Positions 44,914-56,613 of a stretch of DNA of 64,000 nucleotides are shown here, piece by piece. The stretch spans positions 2,294,001-2,358,000 of the forward strand of contig CP087212.1 in NCBI GenBank assembly GCA_020912385.1, given 5' to 3'. Every line of letters begins with the position of its first letter. Position 1 is the stretch's first letter. The translations under genes and the position numbers were made by a program. The notes beneath the pieces are model-generated. The model worked only from the letters and a program-made list of their open reading frames with translations, was not told the origin of the DNA and did no database searches. This DNA is from Neofusicoccum parvum. Lineage: Eukaryota; Ascomycota; Dothideomycetes; Botryosphaeriales; Botryosphaeriaceae.

Positions 44914-46215
44914 CTATTGCTGGGCTAACGAAGTCTTCAGATCCTTCATCTTCCGGCCACCCATGGTATCTGTCACATCTCCTGTCCCCGTCCTCCAGCG
45001 CCATTTCTCCGCATGCTCGGCTCCCAATTCGCCATCCATCATGTCCAGTATGTACTTCCCAATAATCGGGAAGAACTTGAAAGCATGCCCTGATCCTCCA
45101 GCAGCGACGTACAGGTTCGTCTTCTCCGAGTGCTTCGAGATCAACCAGTGGTGATCGGCCGTAATCCCATCCCTGCGTGGCAAAGAAGCAGTCAGTCAAA
45201 ACACGTCACTCTCGCTCATCGCACAACCTCCAACTTACCAGCAAACCTTCATATCAAAAAACGGCTTCTCCGCCAAACTCGGCGCCACCTGCCGCAAAAT
45301 CCAGCGTATGCACTCCTCCGCCTCCTTCGGAATCTCCAAGCTCCGCACCGGCGTCGACACCCCGCTCCCGTCCGCGGGCAGATTGTGGTACGACAGCATC
45401 CCGATCCCCATCTTCATGACGCCCTCCTCGTTCGGCGGGAAGAAGTACCCATGCCGATGTAGATCAACAACAGGATGGCCCTCCCAGCGCGCCCTCTCCT
45501 CCGCGCCGTCGAGCCGCCAGTGCGCGACGCACAGCCCGACCGGATGAATCAGCGTCCCCGTATCGAGCAGCGCCGGCGTGCCCGCACCCGCGCACACCAG
45601 GACCCTGTCGGCCGTCAGCACCGCGCCGTCGGCGGTGCGCACGCCCGCGACGCGCGTGGGGTCGGCGGCATCGATCTCGAGCGCGACGGCCTGGCCGGTC
45701 ACGACGCGGCCGCCGCCCGCCGCGAACGCGGCCATGGCGCCGCGCAGCGCGCCCCGCGCGTCCGCCCACCCCGCGTCGGCGTTGAAGTACATGTCCCAGC
45801 GGGGCATGGGGCCGTCGAGCGCGGCGAAGCGCGCGGTGCAGGCGGCGGGGGTCAGGCGCTCCAGCTGGGTCAGGCCGAGGCGGCGCAGCACGGCGAGCGT
45901 GCGGGCGACGTGGCCGGCGCCGGCGAGCTCGGCCATGATCCAGCCGGTGCGGTGGAAGGAGGGGGTGAAGATGGGGTCGGTGAGCCAGGCGTGGTGGGCT
46001 TCGCGGGCGAGGGTGGCGTAGAAGGGGTCGGTGTAGTCGGGGCGGACGATGCGGGAGGAGTCGTTGGAGGCGGCGTCGATGGACGGGAAGGGCTGCGCGT
46101 CGAGGAGGGTGATGTTGGCGTTGCCGCGGCGCTGCAGGTGGAGGGCGGTGGAGAGGCCCATGCAGCCGGCGCCGACTATCAGGGTGGAAGGCGTGGTGTC
46201 GGGTGAGGACGCCAT
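44914..46215 (-). CDS. FAD-dependent amine/amino-acid oxidase, sarcosine oxidase-like
   Basis: Two exons (46215-45239, 45172-44914), intron 66 bp, give 411 residues. A DAO-fold flavoenzyme: FAD-binding LIVGAGCMGLSTALHL (about residues 12-27), then LLDAQPFPS and SNDSSRIVRPDYTDP, the pattern of the monomeric sarcosine / pipecolate / fructosyl-amine oxidase group, with C-terminal FAD block VAAGGSGHAFKFFPIIGK. The KVCW-DGITADHHW stretch across the intron contains the cysteine position that in relatives binds FAD covalently, so covalent flavin is likely. It oxidises a secondary amine and makes hydrogen peroxide; the substrate is not determinable. The C-terminus (SLAQQ) is not a canonical peroxisomal SKL signal, unlike many fungal relatives. 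Start chosen at MASSPDTT because upstream in-frame sequence is not family-like. Confidence 0.9.
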
Positions 46216-47642
46216 GGCCTGGTGTCGAGTTATTCCCAGCGGTAATAAAGCCTGTTGTATAGTCGATCCGGAATGAATCTCCTGAGTCCAAGTTTGTGGA
46301 TGATTCCCCGGAAATGATGCATGCGGTATACTTGTATGCGAGTGCAGTCGCCCATCTCCGCAAGGTTGTCTGGTGTTGAGGGGCTCTCCGATCTCGCTTA
46401 TTCTACAGAGTGGGGTGGAAGCAGGTCTGACCGATCTATGCGCGGGAGCAGGGACATGTTGCCGTGACGAGCATTTCGTGCTGATTATACACAAGCGTAC
46501 TTTGTTTACCGGTGTCGTGGTCCAGAGCCGGAAGCATTAGACGTGGTTGATCGGATGAGACTTCCATACTATGATACCGCGGTATCTTCCTCTCCGAGCT
46601 GTTCCAAGACTGCTGCATACTCGACAGAGCTCTTTGCGGCAGAAGCTGTGATGTTGGAGCCTGACTGTAGCCTCTTCCAGGTAGTGCGGCAGCGATTCTC
46701 GGCGGTCGAGTGCAGATCATAGACCACCGGTAACGATGCACGACGAAATGGAGTGCGGAAGGGAGCAACTTTTGCCCAGGAACAGGAGGGTCCGGATGAG
46801 AAGTAGTCAGTTTGGACAAACCTGAGCTAGCAGAATACACCAATGATTACTATTCTGCGAGAGCATGCCGAGAGAGGCGTCAGGCCATGCCTGGCCAATG
46901 CTTTAGCCAACCATGCGTGTCGTGTCGTAACACCTGGAGAACGAGCTGGCATGGATGCCTTCGGCGCGTGGCATCATCTGTGCTGGCCTTCACCAGCATT
47001 CGGCGTTCGAGATGATCGGGAGAGACTCGAAAGACGGCTTCCTATATGGCTGAGCGTCCTGCAGCAGGGCGGACGAGCTGTTCCGCACGAGCCAAAAGCT
47101 AGTTGGCAGCCAAGACTCCTCGAAACGTCAATTAGCTGGCCGTCTTATACACGTGTAGAAGCAGGCCGGTCGGAAACGGAGCGTCCGTTGCCTGATGCGG
47201 CAGTGGCCCCGGGAGATTGGCTGCGCAGTGCCGGCGCCGGCTAATCCGGGCAGCCCAAACTCTGTTTCTCGTTCCTCCTTTCGCCGCGGACGCTGCAGGT
47301 ACGAGTACACACGGCGGAGCGAAGCGGACCGATGCGATTCATCCACCAATCAATGCGACGCGACGCGAGCCTGCCGAGGCCGCCCGAGGGTCCTGATATT
47401 CATCCCCTTTGCTTGGCGCTGCCCGCTACCTACAGCCTGTCACCGTCAGCCCACCCGACTCGCGAAAGTTATTGCCCTCTCTCGCCACGCCTACCCCGCC
47501 CGAGGTGGGCCACCTCTTGCCCGTCCCCACAAAGTTCTTCTTCGAGTCCGGAGCACCACGCACCCCTGCACCACCCGCACCCATGCTGCCCAAAAAAACA
47601 TTGACCTCACGACTCGCCTTGGAGACGCACCGCTCGTGCCTG
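46216..47642. other. Intergenic (divergent promoter region)
   Basis: 1.4 kb between the divergent oxidase and GH3 genes with no supported gene. A CCAAT lies at about 47344. Confidence 0.5.
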
Positions 47643-47649
47643 TATAAAT
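47643..47649 (+). promoter_or_regulatory. TATA box of GH3 gene
   Basis: TATAAAT 95 bp before the ATG at 47738. Confidence 0.55.
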
Positions 47650-47737
47650 GAGATGCCCCGCCCACGCCCCAACACCGATTCCCCTCCACGACCGCGCTTC
47701 CCCCTCTCTTAAGAAGCCGCAGCAGTAGCAGCCAAAG

Positions 47738-50344
47738 ATGAAGGGACCATTCGCCGTCAGCCTCCTGGCCACGGCCAGCACGCTCAGCCATGCGCAAAGT
47801 AAGCATCCACCACGACCTCCCCACCCCCCAGCAGAGACCGGTAAACCAAAAAAAAAAAGAAAAAAAACGAGAAAAGAGAACACCCACCTAACACCTTCCC
47901 CAGCAACCCACACCCCCACCACCGACTGGCCGCGCGCCCACGCCCTCGCCGCCGCCGCGCTCGCCAACCTCACCGCCGCCGACAAGGCCGGCATCGTGAC
48001 GGGCGTGGGCTGGGGCAACGGGCCGTGCGTCGGCAACACGCACGAAGTCTCGGCCATCGGCTACCCGTCGCTGTGCCTGCAGGACGGCCCGCTGGGCGTG
48101 CGCTACGCCAGCAACGTGTCCGCCTTCCCGGCCGGCATCCAGGCCGCCGCCACCTGGGACCGCGAGCTCATGTACCAGCGGGGGCTGGCGCTCGGCCGGG
48201 AGGCCAAGGGGCTGGGCGTGCATGTGCAGCTGGGGCCGGTGACGGGGGGGTTGGGGAAGGTGGGTTTCTCTCTCTCTCTCTTTTCTCTTGTCTTTCCGGT
48301 GCTTGTGTCCAGGTCGGGAGGGCCAGGGTGGCGGTGTTCTTTTTCTTCCTTCTCCACATGCGGACAGCAGCCGTCGAGATGTTGCCTTGCGCGGAAACGA
48401 GGAGCTGACGCGGCGCAAAACAGATCCCCGAGGGTGGTAGGAACTGGGAGGGCTTCTCGCCCGACCCGTACCTGGCCGGCATCGCCATGTACGAGACCAT
48501 CGTCGGCATGCAGGAGGGCGGCGTGCAGGCCTGCGCCAAGCACTACATCGGCAACGAGCAGGAGCTCAACCGCACCACCATCAGCGCCAACATCGACGAC
48601 CGCACCATGCACGAGCTGTACCTGTGGCCGTTTGCCGACGCCGTGAAGGCTGGCGTGGCGTCGTTCATGTGTTCCTACGTGAGTGTCCTCGGCCCGTCAG
48701 GACGACGGGAGAATCGGGATGGATGGAGAGAGAGAGGGAACTGACGGCCCCGCAGAACAAAGTCAACGGCACCTGGATGTGCGAGAACGACAAGGCGCTC
48801 AACGGGCTCCTCAAGGACGAGCTCGCGTTCCCGGGCTACGTCATGACCGACTGGGGCGCGCACCACACGACCGTCGACAGCGCCAACCGCGGGCTGGACA
48901 TGTCGATGCCGGGCTCCGACTACAACAAGACGCCCGAGTCGGTCTTCTGGGGCGTCAACCTGACCGCCGCCATCGCGGCCGGCGACGTGTCCGAGGCCCG
49001 GCTGGACGACATGGTCGCCCGCATCCTGGCCGCGTGGTACGCCCTGGGCCAGGACGACCCGGCCTACCCGGCCGTCGCCTTCGACTCGTGGGTCGACGGC
49101 GAGAAGGGCGGCTACGCGGCCCCGCAGGCCCAGCACAACGCCCTCGCCCGCCAGGTCGCCCGCGACGGCATCGTGCTGCTGAAGAACGAGAACGCGACCC
49201 TCCCGCTCGCCGCGCCCGCCAGCCTCGCCATCATCGGCGACGACGCCCGCCTCAACCCCGCCGGCCCCAACGCCTGCTCCGATCGCGCCTGCACCAACGG
49301 CACGCTGGCCGTCGGCTGGGGCTCCGGCGCCAACGAGTTCCCTGTAAGTGTTCTGCTGACAGAACCGAACCCCTGTCCAGGGCGCACTTCGCTGACCATC
49401 GACACCAGTACCTGATCGCGCCGCTCGACGCCATCCAGGCGCGCGCGGGCAACACGACCATCGTCACCTCGACGACCGACGACCCCGCGGCGGGCGCCAG
49501 CGCCGCCGCCGCCGCCGCCACGGCCGTCGTGTTCATCACGTCCAACAGCGGCGAGGAGTACCTGACGGTGGAGGGAAACATGGGCGACCGCAACAACCTC
49601 GACCCGTGGCACGGCGGCAACGAGCTCGTCGCGGCCGTCGCGGCGGCCGGCAAGCCCGTCGTCGTCGTCGCGCACACCGTCGGCCCCATCATCCTCGAGC
49701 CGATCCTCGCGCACGACAACGTCGTCGCCGTCGTCTGGGCCGGCCTGGGCGGCCAGGAGCAGGGCAACGCCCTGGCCGACGTGCTGTTCGGCGACGTCGC
49801 TCCGAGCGGCAAGCTGCCCTACACCATCGCCCGGGCCCAGGCCGACTACGGCACCGCGCTGTCCGGCCCGGACGTCGACGACGGCTTCGAGGAGGGCTTG
49901 TACGTCGACTACCGCCACTTCGACAAGGCTGGCATCGAGCCGCGCTACGAGTTCGGCTTCGGCCTGTCGTACACGTCGTTCACGTACGCCGACCTCGTCG
50001 TCAGCCCGGCCGCGGGCAACGAGTCCGATCTGTACGCGCCGCTGGCCACCGTCTCGGCGACGATCGCGAACGCCGGGGATGTGGCCGGCGCCGAGGTGGC
50101 GCAGCTGTACCTGTCGCTGCCGGCCGAGGCGGGCGTGGACGCGCCGCCCAGGCAGCTGCGCGGGTTCGAGAAGCTGAGCTTGGGCGCCGGCGAGAGCGGG
50201 ACGGTCGAGTTCGTGCTGCGGAGGAAGGATGCCAGCTACTGGAACGTCGAGCAGCAGCGGTGGGTGCTGCCCGCTGGCGAGTTCGGCGTCGCCGTGGCCG
50301 CGAGTTCGAGGGACTTGAGGCTGGAGGGGACGCTGCAGGTTTAA
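47738..50344 (+). CDS. Secreted GH3 beta-glucosidase
   Basis: Five exons (47738-47798, 47904-48259, 48424-48678, 48756-49343, 49409-50344), introns 105, 164, 77 and 65 bp, give 731 residues. Signal peptide [22 protein letters not shown]3 N-terminal barrel: [11 protein letters not shown], substrate-binding KHYIGNEQE (lysine-histidine pair), and nucleophile D256 in [11 protein letters not shown]; then the alpha/beta sandwich domain with [11 protein letters not shown] (general acid/base region) and the C-terminal fibronectin III-like domain ([24 protein letters not shown]). It releases glucose from beta-linked disaccharides, probably outside the cell in cellulose breakdown, and several N-glycosylation sites (NRT, NGT, NAT) support secretion. 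Related fungal enzymes of this branch lack the long insertion of Bgl1-type enzymes, fitting the shorter length. Confidence 0.95.
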
Positions 50345-50484
50345 GAGGTGGTGTCGAAAGACTGCTGTTTGAGATGCCGGATCGGCGGATCGGCCAAATT
50401 CTTGTAGATATGTTCATCCCATTCGGTGCGATTGAATAGACTTCCAGACTTGGAAAGCAACCACGAACCCTCTCCGTCCACCTC
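50345..50484. other. Convergent 3' gap
   Basis: Only 140 bp separates the stop codons of the GH3 and DUF3433 genes, so their transcripts probably overlap. Confidence 0.6.
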
Positions 50485-53400
50485 CTAAACCTCACCAACC
50501 CCGACCTCAGCCCTCTCGCCCTTCTCATCTCGCGACCCTCTCTTCCTCCCCAACAACCTCCGCCAAACCCTCTCCTCCCCCTTCCTCCCCTCCTCCACCG
50601 CAACATCAACGCCAAACCTCCTCCCTCCCCCTTCCGACTCATCCCACCACCCCAGCCTAAACCTCTCCCCCTCAAACCCCTTCCCCCCAAGCACCTCCTC
50701 CACCCCACCACCCCCCTCCCTCAACCTCCCAACCAACCCGCTCCCAGCAAACAACGCCATCCGCGCCCCCACGCTCCCCGGATCAATCGGCAGCACCCTC
50801 GCGCCGCCCCCCGCTCCGCCATCGAGCGCGAAGTACAGCAGCGCGCACAGTGCCAGCGCGAGCAACAGGCCCTCCAGCAAGCGCGTCGAGACGGCGTTCT
50901 GGACGAGGCGGGTGCGGGCGGGGTTGATGGCCGTGGCGGGGAAGGGCGAGGCGAGCGCGGCCGACGTGGTGGAGTCGGAAGATGCGGTTGTAGCGTTGAG
51001 GAGGGCGAGCGGCGTGCGTTGGTTGAAGTGGAGTTGCTGCGCGGCCAGTTGGCGGTAGAGGTGGTTCATGCGGCGGAGGACGGCGTCGATGTTCTCGGCG
51101 CTGTTGTGGAGGAGCTCGGAGATTGGGATGGCTTGGTAGGCGGTGGTGAGGGTATGGAAGAAGGTGTCTTCGTTTTCGGTGTAGTCGGACTGGATGTACG
51201 GGAAGGGGAGGGAGGTTTTGTTGGTGGTGCCGTCGTTCCAGAGGCGGGCGGAGGCTTCATCGGGGACGTCGGGGAGCGGGGCGGACTCGTCGACGGTGAG
51301 GGCCGGGAGGTTGAGCGTGACGTCGACGTCAAGGACGTTGAGATATGGCAGGCAGTGCACGACGGAGAGCTCGGCGGGGTAGTCTCCGAAAGCGAAGAAA
51401 AGGTGCTGTCGTCCGTCACCGCACAGCTCGAACTCGCCTCCGTAGTTGCTTTCATTGAGCTGCGCGTTGGCCCAGTACATCTTTCCCCGCCACCCAAAGT
51501 AGCCATCCGGTGGGTAGAAACTATGCTCGTTGGTGAGGATGGGCCTCATTCCGTCGCGACCGTAAGGGTTCACACAGCCTGACGGTGGATCGACAGCGAT
51601 GTAGAAACCATGCCCTGCAATGCCTGACCAGTTGCCATAGTGGTAGACCGGGTAAGATGAACAGTTCAGCTCGCCTCGAACAGCTGGGAGTCGAGCCGCG
51701 AGCGTGCCATTAGTATAGTTCTTGAGAGCAGCCGTCTGGAAATCCGCAAACGCGTATTCATCGTATGTCCCACGAGGAAACGACATATTGTTATACAGGA
51801 TGGCCTGTGAATAAACCTCGTCTTTCGGAGCATTCATGGACATTTGGGCGTACTCAAAGTCGTCCGTTGTGGCGTTGCTGATATCAAACCAGTCCTTGGG
51901 AGTGAGAGCGACCTTGTGCTCGTAAGGGACAACCGAAGTTGTGTAAAGACCGCTCGTGATGATCGTGAGCATTGGCCCAAGAAGCGTGGTCAACATGACT
52001 GCTGTCAAGGCGAATTTTCCTCGTCTGAGAGCCTGGAACATTGCTGGACCCGTGATCTGGCGGGCGGGATCCAGAAAAATAGCTTGAACGTCTGCTTGAC
52101 CTTTCCGAAGCTCCTGAAAGGGATGTAGTGTTCTCGCTGTGGCGTCAAGAGTAGCGAACCCGAGTCCAACGCCAGCCATGGTCAGCGTTGGTATATAAAG
52201 CCAGCCGTACCTGGAATAGTCCTCGATGGAGACGTCCGCAATCCCTTGGTGCTTGGTGGAGTATTGGTACAGTACTTCCAGCGCAATGAAAAGCCCCACC
52301 GGTAACAAAACAATTCCAATGCGGTAGTAAGACGCCATCGCGAGGGGCTGCCACCATGTTTCTGGTTGAGCATCATCCGGTGGGTTGCCCTCGTCCTGAG
52401 TTTCCGGTGCTGTGGAATGAACGGTGATTGTAGAAGTCGAGTCCGCGTTCCATAGATTCATGGAGAAGAGATTACCGGCTAAACGATTGCTGAGAGCTTC
52501 TTGAGACCATCTTCCAGTGCCTTTCAACAAACTCTCGAGGTCTACACTCTTTGAAAGAACGAAGGCGTGGGCCATTAAGGACCGGACATCAAGAGGAAGG
52601 AAGGTCCGGTGGAAGAGACATAATGCGAAGCTTCCAAGTGTAAGCAATGTAAGTAAGGCCTCCATCAGCCTTAAGGCCAAAGATTCTACAGCGAGTCGAG
52701 TACTCCTGTAAGTAATTGAGTCTTGCACGGTTTGGTTGTACGACTCCATTCCTCTTGTTTTCACGGCTTGAGCAGCATAAGTCTTGAAAGTCCGTTGGAA
52801 AACGTCCACGAGAAGCGTCGTGTTTCGATAATCCGTCATGTTGTGGACCTCCGTGACATTCATAGCTCTAAGCCATACGTTCACTTCGGAAGATGCGACC
52901 GGAAAGGAAGAGCCGACCCCTGTTTGCTTGATGTTTTGCGTCAATTGATAAGGCGAAATCCCCAATGCTTGGCTGGCAGTGGAGCTGTCTGACACTCGAA
53001 CCACGTCCCCAGAAGGAGTAGTCCACACGCGTCGACGAGTGATGGAATAAGTGGGGTGGCACAGCACCGCGGAGGATGTCGACATATTTCCCGGCAAGTC
53101 GAACTTTAGAAACATGAAGATGCGATGGGAATCTTCCTCAGCAGCGGTGGTTGTGTTGGGGCACCCCACCACAATAGAAGCCGTGTCAGAATCTTGCAAC
53201 CCGTATGCCGGTCCAGTCAATTCCGTGTAAAGCGACTGTGTCTGCACACAGTAGGAGGAAAAGTTGTCAATATAGTCTTGCGGAAGAAAATCTTTGAGTG
53301 GAGGCATGTAGATCTCTGCGTCTGGAGTATTGAATGTCCACTGGTACGTCTTACAGTCTTGAAGGGACCCTTCAAAGACGTCAACAGTCGCTGACAGCTC

Positions 53401-54399
53401 GGTTCCATTTACTAAGCTCGATTAGCAATACACTTAATGCTGGGGTCTCGATCGGGGTTTACCGGTGTCCGAAGTGGTGAACGACTGCACGGCCAGTTCT
53501 GAGGTCGTTCCAGCGGGGAAGGAAGCATTTGACTGCTTCATGAGGGAAATGGTGTATCCAACATTCACTGAACCATCATCCGACCATTTGCTGAGATTGA
53601 AGCGGTCGGAAAGCATAAAGTCCGTGTTCTTGACCAGCTCCCGGGACTGCAGGTTGAGAAGGCCAGTCGAGACGATGATGAGAATGCGCAACAAAAATGT
53701 TCCGGCTATTCCAAGCGTGACAAGGAAGTGGCCGGCTTTGCAGGATGAGAAAAGTGACCATAGTGCATTCGTAGTGACGTAATTCAGGAGCAAGCTTCGA
53801 TCAGCCTTTACAGGCCCTTCGGTCATTAACTTCCACGGCATTAGTTGTTTCGTGCGGTACTCTACTTGTCCCCAAAAGCCGGCCACGACCGTAAGGACTG
53901 GAATTTGTTAGCTAAACGTCGAAGGTACGCTGCTGAGCGCAGTGGATAACTTACTTAAAGTTGGGCCGTACGTCCAGAGGTAATGCCGGTCCTCGGACAC
54001 AGGTACCAGGCCTTCTTCCCTTCTAGAAAAGTGATTGAGGACTTCCAAACCAATTATGAACAGCAGAAAGAGAACCGTATTTCCTAAGAGAAACGGCCGA
54101 CTGAGGTAGTGAGGCGTCCACATGGACGATTTGTCCGCTCGCTTCTCACCGTCATTATAGAAGTTGCCGGCTCGGACATCTGCACTGCTTTGGTCGGATG
54201 CTTGGCCGCCCCCTCTCAAGAATGAGTCCTGCTCAGATGCACCGTCATCCTCGGATAATAAACGCTTGGTGGAACCTGTAGGATTTACTGATCCCATGCG
54301 GGCGGGTCGATCCGCTGTACCATTCCTCGCGCCGTCTGGGGGTCTGAGCTCCTCGGAAGAGTTGATAGGACCGTAAGTGGCAGCTGTCACAGGCTGCAT
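50485..54399 (-). CDS. DUF3433-family multi-pass membrane protein
   Basis: Three exons (54399-53955, 53897-53463, 53411-50485), introns 57 and 51 bp, give 1268 residues. Two halves share the same layout, each with paired hydrophobic helices followed by a large luminal/extracellular part: helices near LSRPFLLGNTVLFLLFIIGLE, LILTVVAGFW and FLVTLGIAGTFLLRILIIV in the first, and MASYYRIGIVLLPVGLFIALE, LYIPTLTMAGVGLGFATL and FALTAVMLTTLLGPMLTII in the second, then a last helix LLEGLLLALALCALLYFALD. This duplication, with the TEWWQP/PHYLSRP-like entry and the LWTYGPT/LYIPT pair, is the DUF3433 signature. Many N-glycosylation sites lie in the loops. Function in fungi is unknown. Splicing restores TYGPTLILTVVAGFWGQVE exactly. 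Confidence 0.9.
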
Positions 54400-55191
54400 G
54401 CTCTTTGCAGGTGTTCTGTGTTACCGATGGTCGATGAGCAGACTGCTCAGAACCAGCAACTGTAGACAACTCGGTCGGGGGTTCTTAGGGCGGTACTCAA
54501 GGGCAGTGGCTGCTTCGCCCGAGGAACATAGGTGTCTTATGGGCACCGGCTGCCGAGATGAGTCTCCACCCATAGTTCCGGCCCCCAAACGCGCATCGAT
54601 GCGAGTAAAGATTTTCTGATCTGCAGCCAATCATGACTGATTTTGAGGTGAGGATACGACTTGACCGAAATAGCTCGTCGGCTGTGTGAGAATGCAAGGT
54701 TAACGAGTCAGGACCGCTGTTCTATTAGAGAAACGAGTCCGCAGCAAAGCGATCCAACTTGGTTCATCATCCAATGGTTTCTGGATACATGTCGGACGTG
54801 CATACTCCACGGATATTTTCGGCCGAGAGAATGCCTGCGAATGCGTACCGGTCCAATACTGCAGGATTTGTTCAAAAAAAAAAAAAAGTTCTTGTGCAAT
54901 GATACGAGTATGCTCAGAGAGCAGCGAGGAAGCAGGTAAATTTGAGGCGGCTGAATTCGGTATTGAAAATTTGCGGAGCCCCGCGAATTTAAGACCGGTG
55001 ACCGCGCCTCTCGACTGCGGTCGCTCCGATCAGACCAGAGAGTAATTCGACGTCAGGCTGGAGTCGAACGCCGGCAGAATATTCGAAAGGCGGAGTACTA
55101 AGCCACGTTCTGGCCCTGCGGGTCGGCAAACAACGCCCGGTCACCTCTTGTAGCCCCCAGATCAACGTCGACAGCCTTTCTCGACACCATC
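54400..55191. other. Intergenic
   Basis: About 790 bp without a gene; an A14 tract lies at 54874-54887. Confidence 0.5.
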
Positions 55192-55545
55192 CTACGCGCT
55201 GTCCTTGAGCAGCGTCTCGAATAGCTGGGAATCGACCTTGTCCCAGGAGCGCAGCACGGCGTTCGAAGGGATGGAGCCGTAGACATGGGGAAACAGCGCA
55301 CCGCCGCGCGAAGGCTCCCATTTGATGGCGTCGCCGAGCTGTGCCAGATCAACTTCGACGACGACCAGGTTCTGCTGGCCGGCGAAGTACTTCTCGAAGG
55401 TCTCGCCGGCGGTCTGGGCGGTGGAGAGGTGGATGTAGCCGTCGGTCAGATCGATGGAGGCACCGGCGAATGTGCCGGTCTTCTGCCACTCGGCCCATTG
55501 GTCGGCGCTGAGGATCTTGAAGGCTGTCTTTGAGGTAGCGGCCAT
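55192..55545 (-). CDS. DUF952 family small protein
   Basis: Single exon, 117 residues, full length for the family. Landmarks are the opening FKILSADQWAEW, the core IDLTDGYIHLSTAQTAGET with the conserved GYIHLST, FAGQQNLVVVEVDLAQL, and FPHVYGSIPSNAV. DUF952 proteins are small cytosolic proteins of unknown reaction, structurally related to the ADP-ribosyltransferase-like glyoxalase-size folds; no function can be given. The ATG at 55545 is the only start that precedes the conserved block. Confidence 0.93.
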   Translation of the reverse strand: MAATSKTAFKILSADQWAEWQKTGTFAGASIDLTDGYIHLSTAQTAGETFEKYFAGQQNLVVVEVDLAQLGDAIKWEPSRGGALFPHVYGSIPSNAVLRSWDKVDSQLFETLLKDSA

Positions 55546-56613
55546 GATGAGTGATGCAGATGGAGATGAGGGCGGGCGTGAGGTGTAGATTGACGTTGCA
55601 GATGCGCGGTGACGGTGTTTGTGGGCGCGTCGCTCGGCAGCCGTCTCCCCGCGCCGTCCTCCGCTCCCGCTGACTCACCCTGATTGGCCGGGCATGTCTG
55701 TACCTTCAAGGCGTCATGGATGAAGACGGGCCTTAAACAGTCAAAGAAACATCAGTAATAGAGCAGAGAGATTCTAATTGTCAAATTTGATGGAAAATGG
55801 AACGTCTCCGTTTTTGCTGGAAGGGAATCGAGCGGCCCAGCAAACCTGCACGTCAAAATCCCGCGACATCCGTGTCTCATTGAAGCCCTGAAGCTTTTAT
55901 TCCGTGGAAGCAGCATGGGTCATTCTTTTGCAATTCCCTTCGCCATGACAGTATAAGGAAACGATGATTTAGCCCGGGCACCGCGTGAAGCAAGTAGAAC
56001 ACTTGCATGGGCAGTCGAAACATCCAGATCTCCCGCAGCCTCTTCCCGCCAGCAGCACCTGGCAAGACGATGCAGCTTATCTCGGCCACTTCTTGGCAGA
56101 CACATCGATGGCCACCTCGCCACACATTTTTCTTTTACTCCTTGTTATGCAATGTTTTGCAGCCTGGCTAAATCGCTGATCATATCAAGCCGGATGCACT
56201 TGGCACCCTTGGCATCATCAAGCTTTATCATCTCTCCAGAGTCCGCCGTTTTTCTTATCTTTCCTTCTCTCCGTCTTTTACTCTGCCACCAATAGGCTGT
56301 CTTGACTCACGTCTCTGTTATCTGTACGTATGGGACTATGCGGAGGATCATCATTGATTGTGAGTGGTTTGGACTCGAACCGGATGATCCTCCACCGAAC
56401 TTCGAGGATCTGCCCACTCGCCATCCTGCACAAGCTTTACTGGAAGCGGATATATTCCAAAAAGGTCTCTGGATATGACGACTGAGCTTGGCATTTTCCA
56501 TGGAGTTGCTTATACTTGCCGGACTCTCAGCTTTCTGCGAACACCATTTCCATTTCCACCATCTTCACTCCATACCACTTTCCCTTGGTGAAGGATACCA
56601 AACCCCACCAACC
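55546..56613. other. Intergenic, promoter side of FNT gene; possible degenerate repeat copy
   Basis: About 1.07 kb without a gene. GCATGGGCAGTCGAAACATCC at 56004-56024 resembles the left end of the miniature repeat (3-4 mismatches) with no convincing partner end. Confidence 0.4.

Noticed and set aside
48683..50344. Single long frame that begins in an intron of the GH3 gene
   Set aside because: Its first two thirds are a wrong-frame, Arg/Gly/Pro-rich reading; only the end is the true GH3 exon 5.
56340..56480. Possible tRNA on the minus strand with GGTTCGAGTCC
   Set aside because: The B-box matches but the T-stem cannot pair and no proper A-box or acceptor stem is present.
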